From positions 98,312,411 to 98,376,410 of the forward strand of contig NC_134084.1 in assembly GCF_000715075.1 (NCBI RefSeq): a stretch of DNA of 64,000 nt. Reading direction: 5' to 3'. The translations under genes and the position numbers were made by a program. This document shows, piece after piece, positions 1 through 11,800 of this stretch (position 1 is the first letter of the stretch; every line of letters starts with the position of its first letter). The notes beneath the pieces were generated by a model. It made no database searches and was not told the origin of the DNA. It saw only the letters and a program-made list of their open reading frames with translations. Origin of the DNA: Nicotiana tabacum. Lineage: Eukaryota > Streptophyta > Magnoliopsida > Solanales > Solanaceae.

Positions 1-423
1 TCGTTCTGCATTGTTTTAAAACTACAAACAAAGCAACTGTAAGTGTGATTTGCTGCCGAACTTTGCGTTCGCTGAAATACTGGGGTTTGAAGTACCGCTA
101 CACCAGTGTGTAATTCGTTCTATCTTGGAAGGAAATAATCCATAACCTTGGGTACTAGGAGGGGATTAAATTCCTTAAGGAAACACTGTGAATTCAGTGG
201 GCTCGAATTAATTTTTGTTTCAGTTATATCATTTATATTTACGTATGTTACTGTTGTAGGTAGCTGATAAAGAGGATAATATATATCTAAGAGTGAAAAA
301 GTTAAAACTTGATCTTCCATCATTCCATATTTATACCAGATAAGAAGTACTATACAGGAAACAACAACAACAAGCTTAAGGAATTTAATAATTTTAATTT
401 CTGTATTTGAGTTACTTTTATTA
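1..423 (+). repeat. Copia-1 5' LTR, 3' part only
   Basis: Matches the 3' LTR with an offset of 5757 and only a few mismatches. Identity stops after about base 423. Neither copy ends in a clear CA at that point, and no initiator-Met PBS of the TGGTATCAGAGC type follows, so the exact terminus is uncertain. It contains the donor-like motif GTAAGTGTG at 39-47. Confidence 0.85.
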
Positions 424-575
424 TTCTGGAAACTTAAAACCTTTGTGGTTTTGTGTACTCCCATTTGGAGAGTAAAGCCTTCGTAGCGTTTTGTTGGAGA
501 TTAAAATCTACGTGATTTTTCACTCCAGTTTTAAACGTTTATTAAACGTTTGTTTGTGTCATTTTTACAGTAAAA
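424..575 (+). promoter_or_regulatory. Copia-1 untranslated leader with splice-acceptor-like site
   Basis: Non-coding leader between the LTR and gag. It ends in a T-rich tract closing with TTTTTACAG at 562-570, five bases before the gag ATG at 576. With the GTAAGT at 39 in the LTR this could define a 532 nt leader intron (39-570). The motifs are seen; splicing is inferred. Confidence 0.45.
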
Positions 576-3500
576 ATGGCGAATGACGGAAATCAAGTTG
601 TTCCGATGATGACTGCCAACGCATCGACAAGTCGAACTCCGGTGTTGGCACCGGCATAGAAACCCGAAAAATTTTCCGGGATGGATTTCAAGCGCTGGCA
701 GCAAAAGATGTTCTTCTGCTTGACTACGTTATGTCTACAGAAGTTCATCAAGGAAGATGTTCCTGATCTTCCAGATGAAACTCCAGAGAATGATAACTTT
801 CTCGTGATTGAGGCGTGGAAGCATTCTGACTTCTTGTGCAGGAATTATATTCTTAGCGGACTGGAGGATAATCTGTATAATGTATACAGTGGCGTGGAGA
901 CGTCAAAAGAATTGTGGAATGCGCTTGAAAAGAAATACAAAACTGAAGATGTAGGGATGAAGAAATTCGTCGTTGCAAAATTTTTGGACTACAAAATGGT
1001 AGATAGCAAATCTATTATTACCCAAGTCCAGGAGTTACAAGTGATTATTCATGATCTACTTGCTGAAGATATATTTCAAATGAATGCTAATGTTGAAAGT
1101 AAATTTTTTAGTAATTTTACTAACGGAATTTTCATTGAAGATCTTGTCATCAATGAGGCATTCCAAGTAGCAGCAATAATTGAGAAGTTGCTTCCATTGT
1201 GGAAGGACTTTAAAAATTATTTGAAACACAAACGAAAGGGGAATGTCCCTTGAAGATCTCATTGTCCGATTGAGAATCGAAGAGGATAATAAAGCTGTTG
1301 AAAGGAGAGGCCGTGGAAATTCAACAGTAATGGGAGCAAATATTGTTGAAGATAACAAAAAGAGAAAGAAGGCTTCTGGTCCGAAATACAACCCAAGCAA
1401 GAAGCGGTTCAGTGGAAACTGCTACAACTGTGGGAAAACCGGACACAAATCGATAGAGTGTCGTGCTCGGAAGAAAGACAAGCAAAGGGGTCAAGCAAAC
1501 ATGGTAGAAAAGCATGATGATGTTGATGACTTGTGCGCCATGCTTTCTGAATGCAACCTGGTAGGAAACCCAAAGGAGTGGTGGATTGATTCTGGAGCCA
1601 CTCGCCATGTTTGTGATGTGAGGGAAGCATTTTCTACATATGCTTCTGCTGGACCCGAAGAGACGCTCTCTATGGGAAATGCTGCTACAGCAAACATTGA
1701 AGGATACGGTAAGATATTTCTCAAGATGACTTCTGGCAAGGTCATGACTTTGAACAACGTCCTTCATGTTCCCGAGATTAGGAAGAACTTAGTCTTTACT
1801 GGACTTCTTGTAAAGCACGGTTTCAAGTGTGTTTTTGTATCTGACAAGGTAGTGATTAGTAAGAATGAAATGTTTGTAGGAAAAGGTTACCTTACTGAGG
1901 GCCTTTTCAAACTGAATGTAATAGTTGTTGAAACTAATAATAAAACTTCAGCTTCTTCTTACTTACTTGAGTCAAATGATTTATGACATGTACGTTTGGG
2001 TCATGTCAATTATAAAACCTTGCGAAAAATGATTAACCTGGAAGTATTGCCTAAGTTTGAATGCGAAAAATCAAAATGTCAAATATGTGTGGAATCTAAG
2101 TATGTTAAACATCCTTATAAGTCGGTTGAAAGGAATTCAAATCATTTAGACTTAATTCACACAGATATTTGTGACATGAAGTCAATACCATCTCGCGGTG
2201 GAAAGAAGTATTTCATAACTTTTATTGACGATAGTACTCGATATTGCTATGTTTACTTACTTAATAGTAAAGATGAAGCAATAGACGCATTCAAGCAATA
2301 CAAAAATGAAGTTGAAACGCAACTTAACAAGAAAATCAAAATGATAAGAAGTGATAGGGGTGGTGAATATGAATCTCCTTTTGAACAAATATGTTTAGAA
2401 TATGGAATTATTCATCAAACAACAGCCCCTTACACGCCCCAATCTAATGGGATTGCGGAAAGAAAGAATCGTTCATTAAAGGAGATGATGAACGCATTGT
2501 TGATAAGTTTTGGTTTGCCACAGAACTTGTGGGGGGAAGCCGTTCTTACGGCCAACCGAATACTAAATCGAGTACCCCATAACAAAACACAATCCATTCC
2601 ATATGAAAAATGGAAAGGAAGGAAGCCCAACTTGAATTATTTTAAAGTGTGGGGGTGTTTGGCAAAAGTGCAAGTTCTTAAACCCAAAAGGGTAAAAATA
2701 TGACCGAAAACAGTTGATCGTGTTTTCATAGGATATGCGACTAATAGTAAAGCATATCGATTTCTGGTTCATAAATCAGAAAATCCCGACATTCATAATA
2801 ATACGGTTATAGAATCAGATAATGCTGAGTTCTTTAAAAATATATATCCATATAAAAAAAGAATGCGAGTCGATTGGTGAAGGATCTAAACGACCTCGGG
2901 AAGAAATAAAAGAAAGTACATTTAATCAGGGGGATCCAAGACGTAGTAAACGTCAAAGAACGTCTACTTCGTTTGGACCAGATTTTGTGACTTTCTTATT
3001 GGAAAATGAGCCTCGAACATTTAAAGAAGCTATGTCTTCTTCGGAATCATTGTTCTGGAAAGAGGCAGTCAATAGTGAAATAGAATCCATATTGAACAAC
3101 CATACATGGGAATTGGTTGATCTTCCTCCTGGAAATAAACCTTTGGGTTCTAAATGGATTTTTAAGAGAAAAATGAAAGATGATGGCACTATTGATAAAT
3201 TTAAGGCAAGACTTGTTGTCAAAGGGTATAGACAACGAGAAGGTCTTGACTACTTTGATACATACTCCCCAGTTACAAGGATTACGTCCATACGGATGTT
3301 AGTAGCATTAGCTGCAGTGTATGGTCTTGAAATTCATCAAATGGATGTTAAAACGGCCTTCTTAAATGGAGAGTTGGAGGAAGAAATTTACATGGAACAA
3401 CCTGAAGGGTTTGTGGTTCCATGTAAAGAAAATAAGGTATGTAGACTTGTTAAGTCCCTCTACGGACTAAAACAAGCACCCAAACAATGGCATGCGAAAT

Positions 3501-4572
3501 TTGACCAAACAATGTTGTCAAATGGTTTTAAGATAAATGAATGTGATAAATGTGTGTACATTAAAAATGTTCCAAATCACATAGTCATTGTTTGCCTATA
3601 TGTGGATGATATGCTGATAATGAGTAATGACATTGCCAACATAAACGCTACTAAGCGTATGCTCAATAGCAAGTTTGATATGAAGGACTTGGGAGTTGCA
3701 GATTTAATTCTGGGGATTAAGATCCAAAAAACTCCTCAAGGTCTGGCATTGTCACAATCTCATTATATTAAGACAATAATTGAAAAATTCAAGCACTTAG
3801 GCTTTAAAGTTGCAAAGACTCCAATTGACGTGAATCTTGCATTAGCAAAGAACAAAGGCCAAAATATATCACAATTGGATTATGCTCGTGTGTTGGGATG
3901 CTTAATGTACATCATGAATTGTACATGACCAGATATAGCTTGTGCTATAAGTAAACTAAGTCGATACACGAGCAATCCAGGTCAATCTCATTGGATGGCA
4001 ATGAAACGAGTTTTGGGATACTTAGAACATACCCAAAACTTTGATTTGCACTACAGTAAATATTTTGTGGTGATTGAAGGATATTATGATGCAAATTAGA
4101 TCACCGGTTCAACTGACTCGAAGTCCACAAGTGGATATGTATTCACTATTGGTGGAGGAGCGGTATCTTGGAAGTCGTCCAAACAAACATGTATTTCTCG
4201 CTTTACAATGGAGGCTGAGTTCATAACCTTAGATAAAGCCGGTGAAGAAGCTGAATGGCTCCTGAATTTCATGGAAGACATTCCATTTTGGCCCAAACCG
4301 TTGGCACCAATATGCATACACTGTGATAGCCAAGCGGCAATTGGAAGGGTTGGGAGCGTTATGTATAATGGTAAATCTCATCATATACGACGAAGACATA
4401 AAACCGTTAGGCAACTTCTCTCTAGAGGAATTATCACGATTGACTATGTAAGTCAAGTGATAATGTGTCGGATCCACTTACAAAAGGCCTAACTAGAGAG
4501 GTAGTTGAGAAATCATCGAGGGAAATGGGACTATGGCCGAGAACAAGTCATTGTGGCGGTAACTCTACCTAG
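576..4572 (+). pseudogene. Copia-1 gag-pol, broken by stops and frameshifts
   Basis: A Copia polyprotein for capsid formation, cleavage, reverse transcription and integration. The probable start is ATG 576. Gag runs to about 1500 and has a CCHC knuckle (CYNCGKTGHKSIEC) near 1417. The protease has WIDSGATRHVC near 1585. The integrase core shows HTDICD near 2158, SDRGGEYE near 2350 and a downstream E. RT starts near 3030 with YVDDM near 3600. RNase H ends near 4490, and the tail runs out of frame to a stop at 4570-4572. Lesions: TAG 657, frameshift about 1243, TGA 1984, TGA 2701, frameshift in an A-run about 2855, TGA 3926, TAG 4097 and frameshift about 4455. Catalytic residues of protease, integrase and RT are still present, so the lesions look fairly recent. 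Confidence 0.92.
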
Positions 4573-5124
4573 AAGACTAGAGATCCCAAGATCTAGGTTC
4601 AAGGAGATCAAACAAAGTTCATTAATGACGGTTCAACATTGTCAACAAAATTTTTTAGTCCATTCTCGTGATGAGACAATGTTCAGTACCAAGGATAAAA
4701 CATTAAGGCTTTTTAATGATTTCTAAATTTGATACAGGGTATATCAAATAGTGTATCTACGGGATGACACGTTTAGGAATCACCTATGTAAGTGTGAAGT
4801 GTTAGCCGCTTCAAGGAGAATTTGCAATTCTCTACGCACTTATGAAACCAGGCAGTGTTCATTGCTGAAACGAACACAACAATGAGAACCAAAGACGGTT
4901 AAGGGATTGATTGTGTGACTTATGGTTATCTAGGAATACACTAAAGTTCGACGGTTCAAAGATATCAAATCTACCGATTGACCGAGTATATCCGACATAA
5001 GTTCACTACGGAAAGTTCAAAGGGAAACCTACTTATCCAGATGCAATTAATTCTTGCTTGCAAATCACACAAGTTTTTCATGCATACTTTCGTGATATAG
5101 TCATTCCTCATTCATGTGGGGGAT
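4573..5124 (+). other. Copia-1 3' non-coding tail with polypurine tract
   Basis: No coding potential. The purine-rich run GTGGGGGA at 5116-5123 directly before the 3' LTR is the likely polypurine tract, the plus-strand primer site. Nothing else recognised. Confidence 0.6.
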
Positions 5125-5512
5125 TGTTGAGTTTTGGATTGTTGAGTTTTGGATTGTTGAGTTTTTGTTTAAGATGAAATAGTCTTAAAATGAGAGTGAA
5201 TGGGAAATGGGATTTGGATTTGGATTTGGATTCGAATTTGATCAAATGATCGATCGATTGATTAATTATTTGGACCAAATTTATTTGTTAATAGTGAATA
5301 TTAAGGTGATATAATCCGTGTTTGTAACGGATGTTTTCCAATCCGTGTATTGTGTTATACCAAGAAAGCAACAAGATGCCTAGTGCACCTCCCACCATGG
5401 ACAAGTGCCCCTCCCACCAAGCAAGTGTTAATTCCACCATGTAAGTGCTTCCTCCATGATATCCTAATGCTTGTTACACCATGGATGGGGCGGATTTCTC
5501 TCACATGACTGC

Positions 5513-5520
5513 TATAAATA
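5513..5520 (+). promoter_or_regulatory. TATA box in Copia-1 LTR
   Basis: Perfect TATAAATA, about 280 nt upstream of the donor-like GTAAGTG. Transcription would be expected about 30 nt downstream. The truncated 5' LTR lacks this part in the window. Confidence 0.6.
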
Positions 5521-5575
5521 GAGCAGAAGTTGTAGAGAAAGAAGAACACACCAGAAAAAAACACTCGAAACACTC

Positions 5576-5651
5576 AGTATACAACTGATATACACTCTGT
5601 ATATAATTGATATACACTCTGTATACACTCTGTATACACTGTGTATACACT
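5576..5651 (+). repeat. Short tandem repeats in Copia-1 LTR leader
   Basis: Repeated GATATACACTCTGTATA-like words, at least five imperfect copies, lying just after the expected transcription start. The words are partly palindromic and could pair in RNA. Function unknown. Confidence 0.6.
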
Positions 5652-6183
5652 GAAAAAACGAATTGTAATCTGATATCCTCTTCAGTAAGAATTCAACATC
5701 CGCTATACATTGCATTCCTTCCTCAGAATTTCCATTTGACTTCTGAGTTCTCCTCCCTTGTTCTGCATTGTTTTAAAACTACAAACAAAGCAACTGTAAG
5801 TGTGATTTGCTGCCGAACTTTGCGTTCGCTGAAATACTGGGGTTTGAAGTACCGCTACACCAGTGTGTAATTCGTTCTATCCTGGGAGGAAATAATCCAT
5901 AACCTTGGGTACTAGGAGGGGATTAAATTCCTTAAGGAAACACTGTGAATTCAGTGGGCTCGAATTAATTTTTGTTTCAGTTATATCATTTATATTTACG
6001 TATGTTACTGCTGTAGGTAGCTGATAAAGAGGATAATATATATCTAAGAGTGGAAAAGTTAAAACTTGATCTTCCATCATTCCATATTTATACCAGATAA
6101 GAAGTACTATACAGGAAACAACAACAACAAGCTTAAGGAATTTAATAATTTTAATTTCTGTATTTGTGTTACTTTTATTAACG

Positions 6184-7881
6184 AAAATTATATGAGTGTT
6201 CGTCGCTACCTCCCGAAATTCTAGTGATATCCTGCAGATATTGAAGCGACATGTGCCACTTCCATTTAATGCTCGAGGTACATAGCACAATTCGATTAGC
6301 TCTGCAGTTTACAATGGTTTCCTTAGGCCCTGACGGCTATATGACTTCGAAGTGACAGTTCTATGTGAGGCTCATGATGACATATTTCTCCTATGAATGC
6401 GGAGTCCTCAAACCATTCTTACTATTTTATTTTTATCAATTCATCTTTTTTCTGGCCCGCTTTTTTTTTACTTTATTTTCTTCGTCACAGTCATGACTTC
6501 TCAAAACATTGTTCCTTTTGCGTCTTCTAACCCTGAAGTTTCTCCTCATCAGGCTATTATAATCAACGAGTTACCAAACATTGAAGCCCCTGTTAGGGCT
6601 AGGAGAAGAGAAGGAAGACTTCACCGTCTTGGTTCCATGGCGAGTAGGGAGTTTCTCTACTACTAGGCCTTCTTTCAAGAATAAGAAGTAGGATAAATCG
6701 GGGGTGTTGCAGCACCTATAGGCGAACCCTTATTTTCTGAGATTATACCCAAACAATTCAACTTTGCTGTTGATTGCGCCCAATGGAACAAGATGGGTGG
6801 TCAGAAGGATGGTCGTAACGATCATGTTGACAATTACCCTTCTATTATCAAACCACTATATATATTTCATTGTTCTAAAAGATTACCATTGGAAATCAAA
6901 TTTCCTTATTGAAACTTCTTAAGATAATGCGCGAAAAACCAGCTACCATGAAGGCTACTCATTCATGTGCACATACTCGTTTACTCTCGGGCTCCAACCC
7001 GCAATTGACCCAGTGATTGAGGAGTTTTGTTGTTATTTTAATATCCGCTTAGCTCAAATATGCCCGATAGTTTGAAGAGTTGTGACTTGCCTCCTTTTCT
7101 TATTGAATTTGGTTTCGGTAAACTTCACTCTTTGCCATCATCTTTATCTTAATTCTCCTAAGCTTTTCCGTGCTGGGGTGTTTACCCTTAATGCTCGAAG
7201 TAAACGATCGAGTTATTGTTGATTCCTGAGATGATCATGACCAGCGGTGGTATAGCAGATTCGTAGTTATATTCTCATTCGAGAACTGATTGAGCCTGGT
7301 GATCATCGTTCCCCGATAAGTGAAATTACGCTCGTAAGTTCTCCTTTATATATATAAATAATAGCCACCATGAAAATAATTGGAGAAGTCTCAAATTTTT
7401 ATGGCTGGGTTGCATAAATGTTATCTTCTGCACCTATGGAGATGAGAACCTGGAAGTACATTTATGAGATTTCTGAGTGGACATGCGTCTTTCATTGTAT
7501 TTTTGCAGGGTTTGGATTTCGAGGATCTCATCCTCGAGTTTCGGTTGATAGGCTCGTGGTTCCATGAGTGCATTTTGAAGTTGGCTGTTCTGAAGAGGAA
7601 AATCAAAGAAATTCCTGACTCCGAGCAAGAAGTTAGGTTCGTCAATCCCACTAATACTTAATTTTGCCTTGCTAATGAGACTGAGGAAGCCCCTTTTTGT
7701 TGTGGTAGAAGATGATATTGATACGCCGACTATTGAGTCGGTTGAAGACTTGTCTGAAGCTGGTTTTGGTATGAGGACCAAATTTCTTAAGTTCAACGTT
7801 CTATGCTTCCCCTCTTCTTCTTTAACTTTGGAACCACTTTCCGATGTTTCTACTCTCCCGTGCTTATTTTTGTCGCTATAA
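6184..7881 (+). pseudogene. Degenerate gypsy-type retrotransposon gag region
   Basis: Starts next to the Copia-1 3' LTR. ATG 6493 opens about 57 codons, preceded by a pyrimidine tract ending CACAG at 6486-6490. After stops, an open stretch near 6965-7060 encodes TYSFTLGLQPAIDPVIEEF, which resembles the N-terminal region of plant putative gypsy-type transposon proteins. Coding-like pieces at 7464-7658 and 7669-7878 continue in the same direction. The family call is from general resemblance only. The long minus-strand frame at 7434-7895 is taken as a shadow. Confidence 0.4.
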
Positions 7882-8893
7882 GTGATGAAAGCCATATTTC
7901 TCTGTTTATTTCACAATTTTTTTCTTAAAAATAATTTACGTCGTACCAAACACACCTATAGTATGCTAAACTTTATCGAAAATTATTGTAATAATCTTTT
8001 GCAAGTAGTCATCCAAAAATGTTTATATGTAAATATACAATGTCTGGTAGTATAACATAGATATGTTTCTAAGTAAACTGTATTTTATTTTATATATTAT
8101 TTTCTAGTGTCTTGGGAGTCGGTAGATCCATGTAATGTATTTACGAGTCATGTGAGTTGTTACAATACTTGACATACTGCACAACTGTGTATAACGTACA
8201 AAGTATGCACAACTGTATATAACGTACAAAGTAGAGGATCTTACGAACACTGTTTTTTAGAGAATATAAGTAGAAACATATTCAAAGACAATGGCTTCTC
8301 CATTTCAATACTCACATAATTCTTTTTTCTTTTTTCAGATGAAAAATATTTTTGATGTGTTTTTTAATAATTCACATAATCAAACACTAGCAAATAATCT
8401 TCAACAATTGAAAAAAAAAATCCACTATAGTCAATACATGCTTTACGTTGTGGAACTAAGATTGCTCCCAGTATTCAATATTTCAAGTCCAAGAAGTAAC
8501 TCTACCTACTGAACTTTCCAAGCAATAGTATTGGAAAAAATAACTATTCCTCTAAACAAGAAAGAAAAAGAAACTTGAACAAAAGCAGAAGCAGATAGCT
8601 ACTGCATCAGTTATAAATAATATAAAGTCTGTACACACCCTTTAATTAACAAATAAATGATTGACAAAAGTGACCTCAATACACAATGAGTTAGGAAATC
8701 AAAGAATTGACCTGACTGCTGATTTTCAACTACAGTAAAAGAGAGAACTCAAAAAATATCACTCTTCAAGCAGGCATCACAAAGTGAACAAAGAAACCAA
8801 GAACACCAAAAACTTGGTTCTGAGAAAAGCAGACAGCAAAATGAAAGTACCAATCAAAGCAATATGTACCCATATATTGTGGATATCTTGGTT
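7882..8893. other. Intergenic region and villin 3' flank
   Basis: AT-rich. The part next to 8893 must hold the villin 3' UTR, but I see no decisive polyadenylation signal on the minus strand. No gene recognised; the open frame at 8291-8512 is low-complexity and unlike a protein. One 28 bp tandem duplication is listed separately. Confidence 0.5.
8178..8233. repeat. 28 bp tandem duplication
   Basis: Two adjacent copies of a 28-base unit starting TGCACAACTG and ending ACAAAGTA, differing at one base. Looks like a simple local duplication. Confidence 0.8.
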
Positions 8894-11800
8894 CTAGAAG
8901 AGATCAACTTTCTTTTTGTGGATATCTTGCTTCCATTTAGGCAACTTATAGAAAGCTTCTTTTGTCATTTCTAGTACTGACTTGAATTCCTCGTCAGAAA
9001 GATAAGCCTGAGAATCCATCAATAAAAATAAGAAAAAGGAACTGACTTTCATCAGAATGTAGGAATGTGAACAATACTTGAGCACAAACCTCTCTCCGTT
9101 TAAAATCAATCCCACTGACAGGATTTTCAGATTTAGCCTTCAGTCTTTCATAGCTAAATGTAGTCTGACTACTATCATTGCCAGTCTCAACCTGTTCTGG
9201 TTCAAGCTTCAGTTCCACGTCCTCTCTATCAGTCTCTGCAGGCTCAACTGTTTCGATCTCCTTGTGTTCTGGAACTTCTTTAGAATCTTCAATCTCAGCA
9301 GTAGAAACTTCATTCCCTGTTCGGCAGAAATAAGAAAAAAGCGTTCATATATATCATACTTAGCAAAGAATTTTGCTTTAAAGACAATTAAGTAATGCTG
9401 GTCAGCCTAAAAGTTGAAATTTCCAACGACTCTATGCTAGCAAGTAGCACCGGTTTCTCATCAATAATCTTTCATTGAAAACTAAGAGTCATCAATTTCT
9501 ATTGGTAACACTTTTAGATCATCAAATAAAGAACACGATGAAAACATACATCAATGCACATATATAGACATGTATGTATATAAATACGGCGTACCTAGTG
9601 ACATACCAATGACTAAAGCTTAGTAATGTCTTGTCTGAAATAATAAAATATAAAATAGGAAGCACTTTTAAAGTACACAGAACACACACTAATAGAGGAT
9701 TCACAGCATACAATCTGATTGGAAAGGGAAGGATCTGGAAATAGCTGTATAATAGAAGTGCAAGAAAGATTTTTATACCAGAGGCAATAGCATCTACTGA
9801 TGAAGTTCTACTTAATCGGAGAGGAGAGCCGCCCTCAGGTGGCTGCTTCTTTTCGGCACTAAGAGCAGAAGATAAAGCAGCTATTGCAGCTGCTCTTTGT
9901 GAACCCGGACTTTTCCCAGCAGACCTTGGCGCAGAACTGGATTTTGCTGGAGATGATGAACTAAATGCAGAGTTCAAAGCAGCCAAAGCTGAAGCTCTTT
10001 GGGTTGCTCCACCTTGATTTGTCCCATTGGACCTTTGCTGATTCAGAAAAATAGACCAAAAGGTCTTATATAAAATGCATGGAAGCTTGGACAAATAATA
10101 TGTTTCACAAATTTGGTTGGTTGGAAGTCAAAGCAGAATCAACATTTCCACAACTAATAACCATGATAGTACAGTTCTAACAATATCGTAAAGAGAACCA
10201 GTGACAGAAATATGAAGCTTTCGGAACTAGGAATACCAACTGAAAATGTAACTAACTTCGTTGAATATGGTTCTAGTATGGACAGCTTAAGTTGGAGGAA
10301 AGCATGATAAAATGATGATATGTTGATCTCTGAAAGAAATAGTATTAATTAGAGTTTGTGATTCCTGAAACTCAGATGATTTGAAATGTCTATAATGGAA
10401 AATATTTGCACAGAAGCATAAAAAATTTATGGGGAAATACATCTTGCTTTTATGAAATATAGTTACCGCTGAAGCATGACCGACCCCAAAGAGTAGCATA
10501 ACCTTCTTTTGGAACGAGTTTCCATGTGCCTGGTTAAATAGGTATGTTGAATAACGTATGTCAGAATCCTTTACCAGAACTAGAAAACATTGCAGGATAT
10601 TTGATGAGACAAAATATAGATGTCCGCTAGCAATCGAGAAGTTGCTCAGTAATGAGGACCAAATAAAAGTCGGTTGACCTAACTACACGGCGCAAATTGG
10701 ATTTTCCCTTTAATACCATACTACAATAACTATGTCTCAGTCCCAAACATGTTGGGGCATTTAACACTATAGTGCTACTGCAAATTTCTTCCTACCTTTC
10801 TATAACAAAATCCTTTTGCATATGACAGGTTTACATCTTTTTTTATTCCCAGTATATCAATAGCAATTTATTGTGTACACCAAGTATCTTTTACTGGCTT
10901 GCGTCTATGGTTATTAGTTTAAGGACTTTCTTCTTTGCAATTACAATATTTGCTTATTACAAGTTTGGCTCGGTCTCTGGCAGTTTATGCTATGTACTAG
11001 CTCTTGTACCATCTATAACACACTAGGCAAATTCCATATCGGAAAAAAAACACGGGCGAAATGCTAGTATATAAAGAAATAAGCCTTAGATCGTAGTGAC
11101 GTGTTCCAATTTGGGCGAGCTTAGGCCCAAAGCGGACAATATTACTTGTAGACTGGTTTGTGCATATGATATCAGAGGCATTTCGCGTGCAATACTGGGT
11201 GATGGTGGGATAAACCTCAGCGTTCAATTGAGTTTGGAAATCTCACAAAATACGGGAGAGACACTGGGTATATAAAGAAACAAGCCTTAGACCTAGTGAT
11301 GCTTGTTGAAACCACACAAGCTTAGGCCCAAAGTGGAGAATATCACTAGTGGACTGGCTGTTACACCATCTTCCAAGTTCCATCCACCTTCCAAAGTTTA
11401 TAAAAAGCTTAAAAGATGATCGATGCAACGGTTTCATATTGATAAATGGACCTTGGGCCTAACTCAATCTTAAAAGCTACCTTGTGAGGTAAGGATTGCT
11501 CAAGACTATATAAAGATACCTTCCCATCCCTTAGTGGCTGATGTTATTTAGATGGTGTCATGAATGTCATATCAAACTTTATATAATAAAGTTCCGGAAC
11601 AAGATGACCGAAAGAGGGATTTAGTCACTTACAATAGCTTTAGCAGGATCCCAGGAGAAAAATGTTGTAAAGAAGCAAGGTTCATTTCCTTCCGTGACTT
11701 TATACAGTGGAACATTAGGAGACAACCCTTCTAAAGATGCAGCTATCTCGATGTATTTCTGCAGGACTTCAATGGTTAGTGAAGCATAATTAAGAACAGA

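Larger units (their letters stand above)
1..6180 (+). mobile_element. Copia-1 LTR retrotransposon, 5' end outside window
   Basis: Bases 1-423 repeat almost exactly at 5758-6180, which marks the two LTRs; the start of the 5' LTR lies before the window. Between them, on the plus strand, come gag with a CCHC knuckle, protease, integrase, reverse transcriptase and RNase H. Integrase before RT is the Copia order. The reading frame is broken many times, so this is a dead copy. No target-site duplication can be tested because the left flank is missing. Confidence 0.93.
5125..6180 (+). repeat. Copia-1 3' LTR
   Basis: About 1056 bp starting TGTTGAG after the polypurine tract. Its last 423 bases match the start of the window. 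The first 42 bases hold three tandem copies of a 15-base unit, so the 5' boundary is ambiguous by up to 30 bases. It contains a TATA box at 5513, a block of short TATACAC-type repeats and a GTAAGTG motif at 5796. Confidence 0.85.

Noticed and set aside
4505..4726. 73-codon plus-strand frame after the Copia-1 RNase H
   Set aside because: Its first half overlaps the out-of-frame RNase H tail; the rest is non-coding. Not a separate gene.
7434..7895. 153-codon minus-strand frame
   Set aside because: It lies opposite a gag-like plus-strand region with coding-like composition. No recognisable domain, so treated as a shadow.
8291..8512. Possible small gene downstream of villin
   Set aside because: Low-complexity Asn/Phe/Ser-rich translation, no family resemblance and no promoter context.
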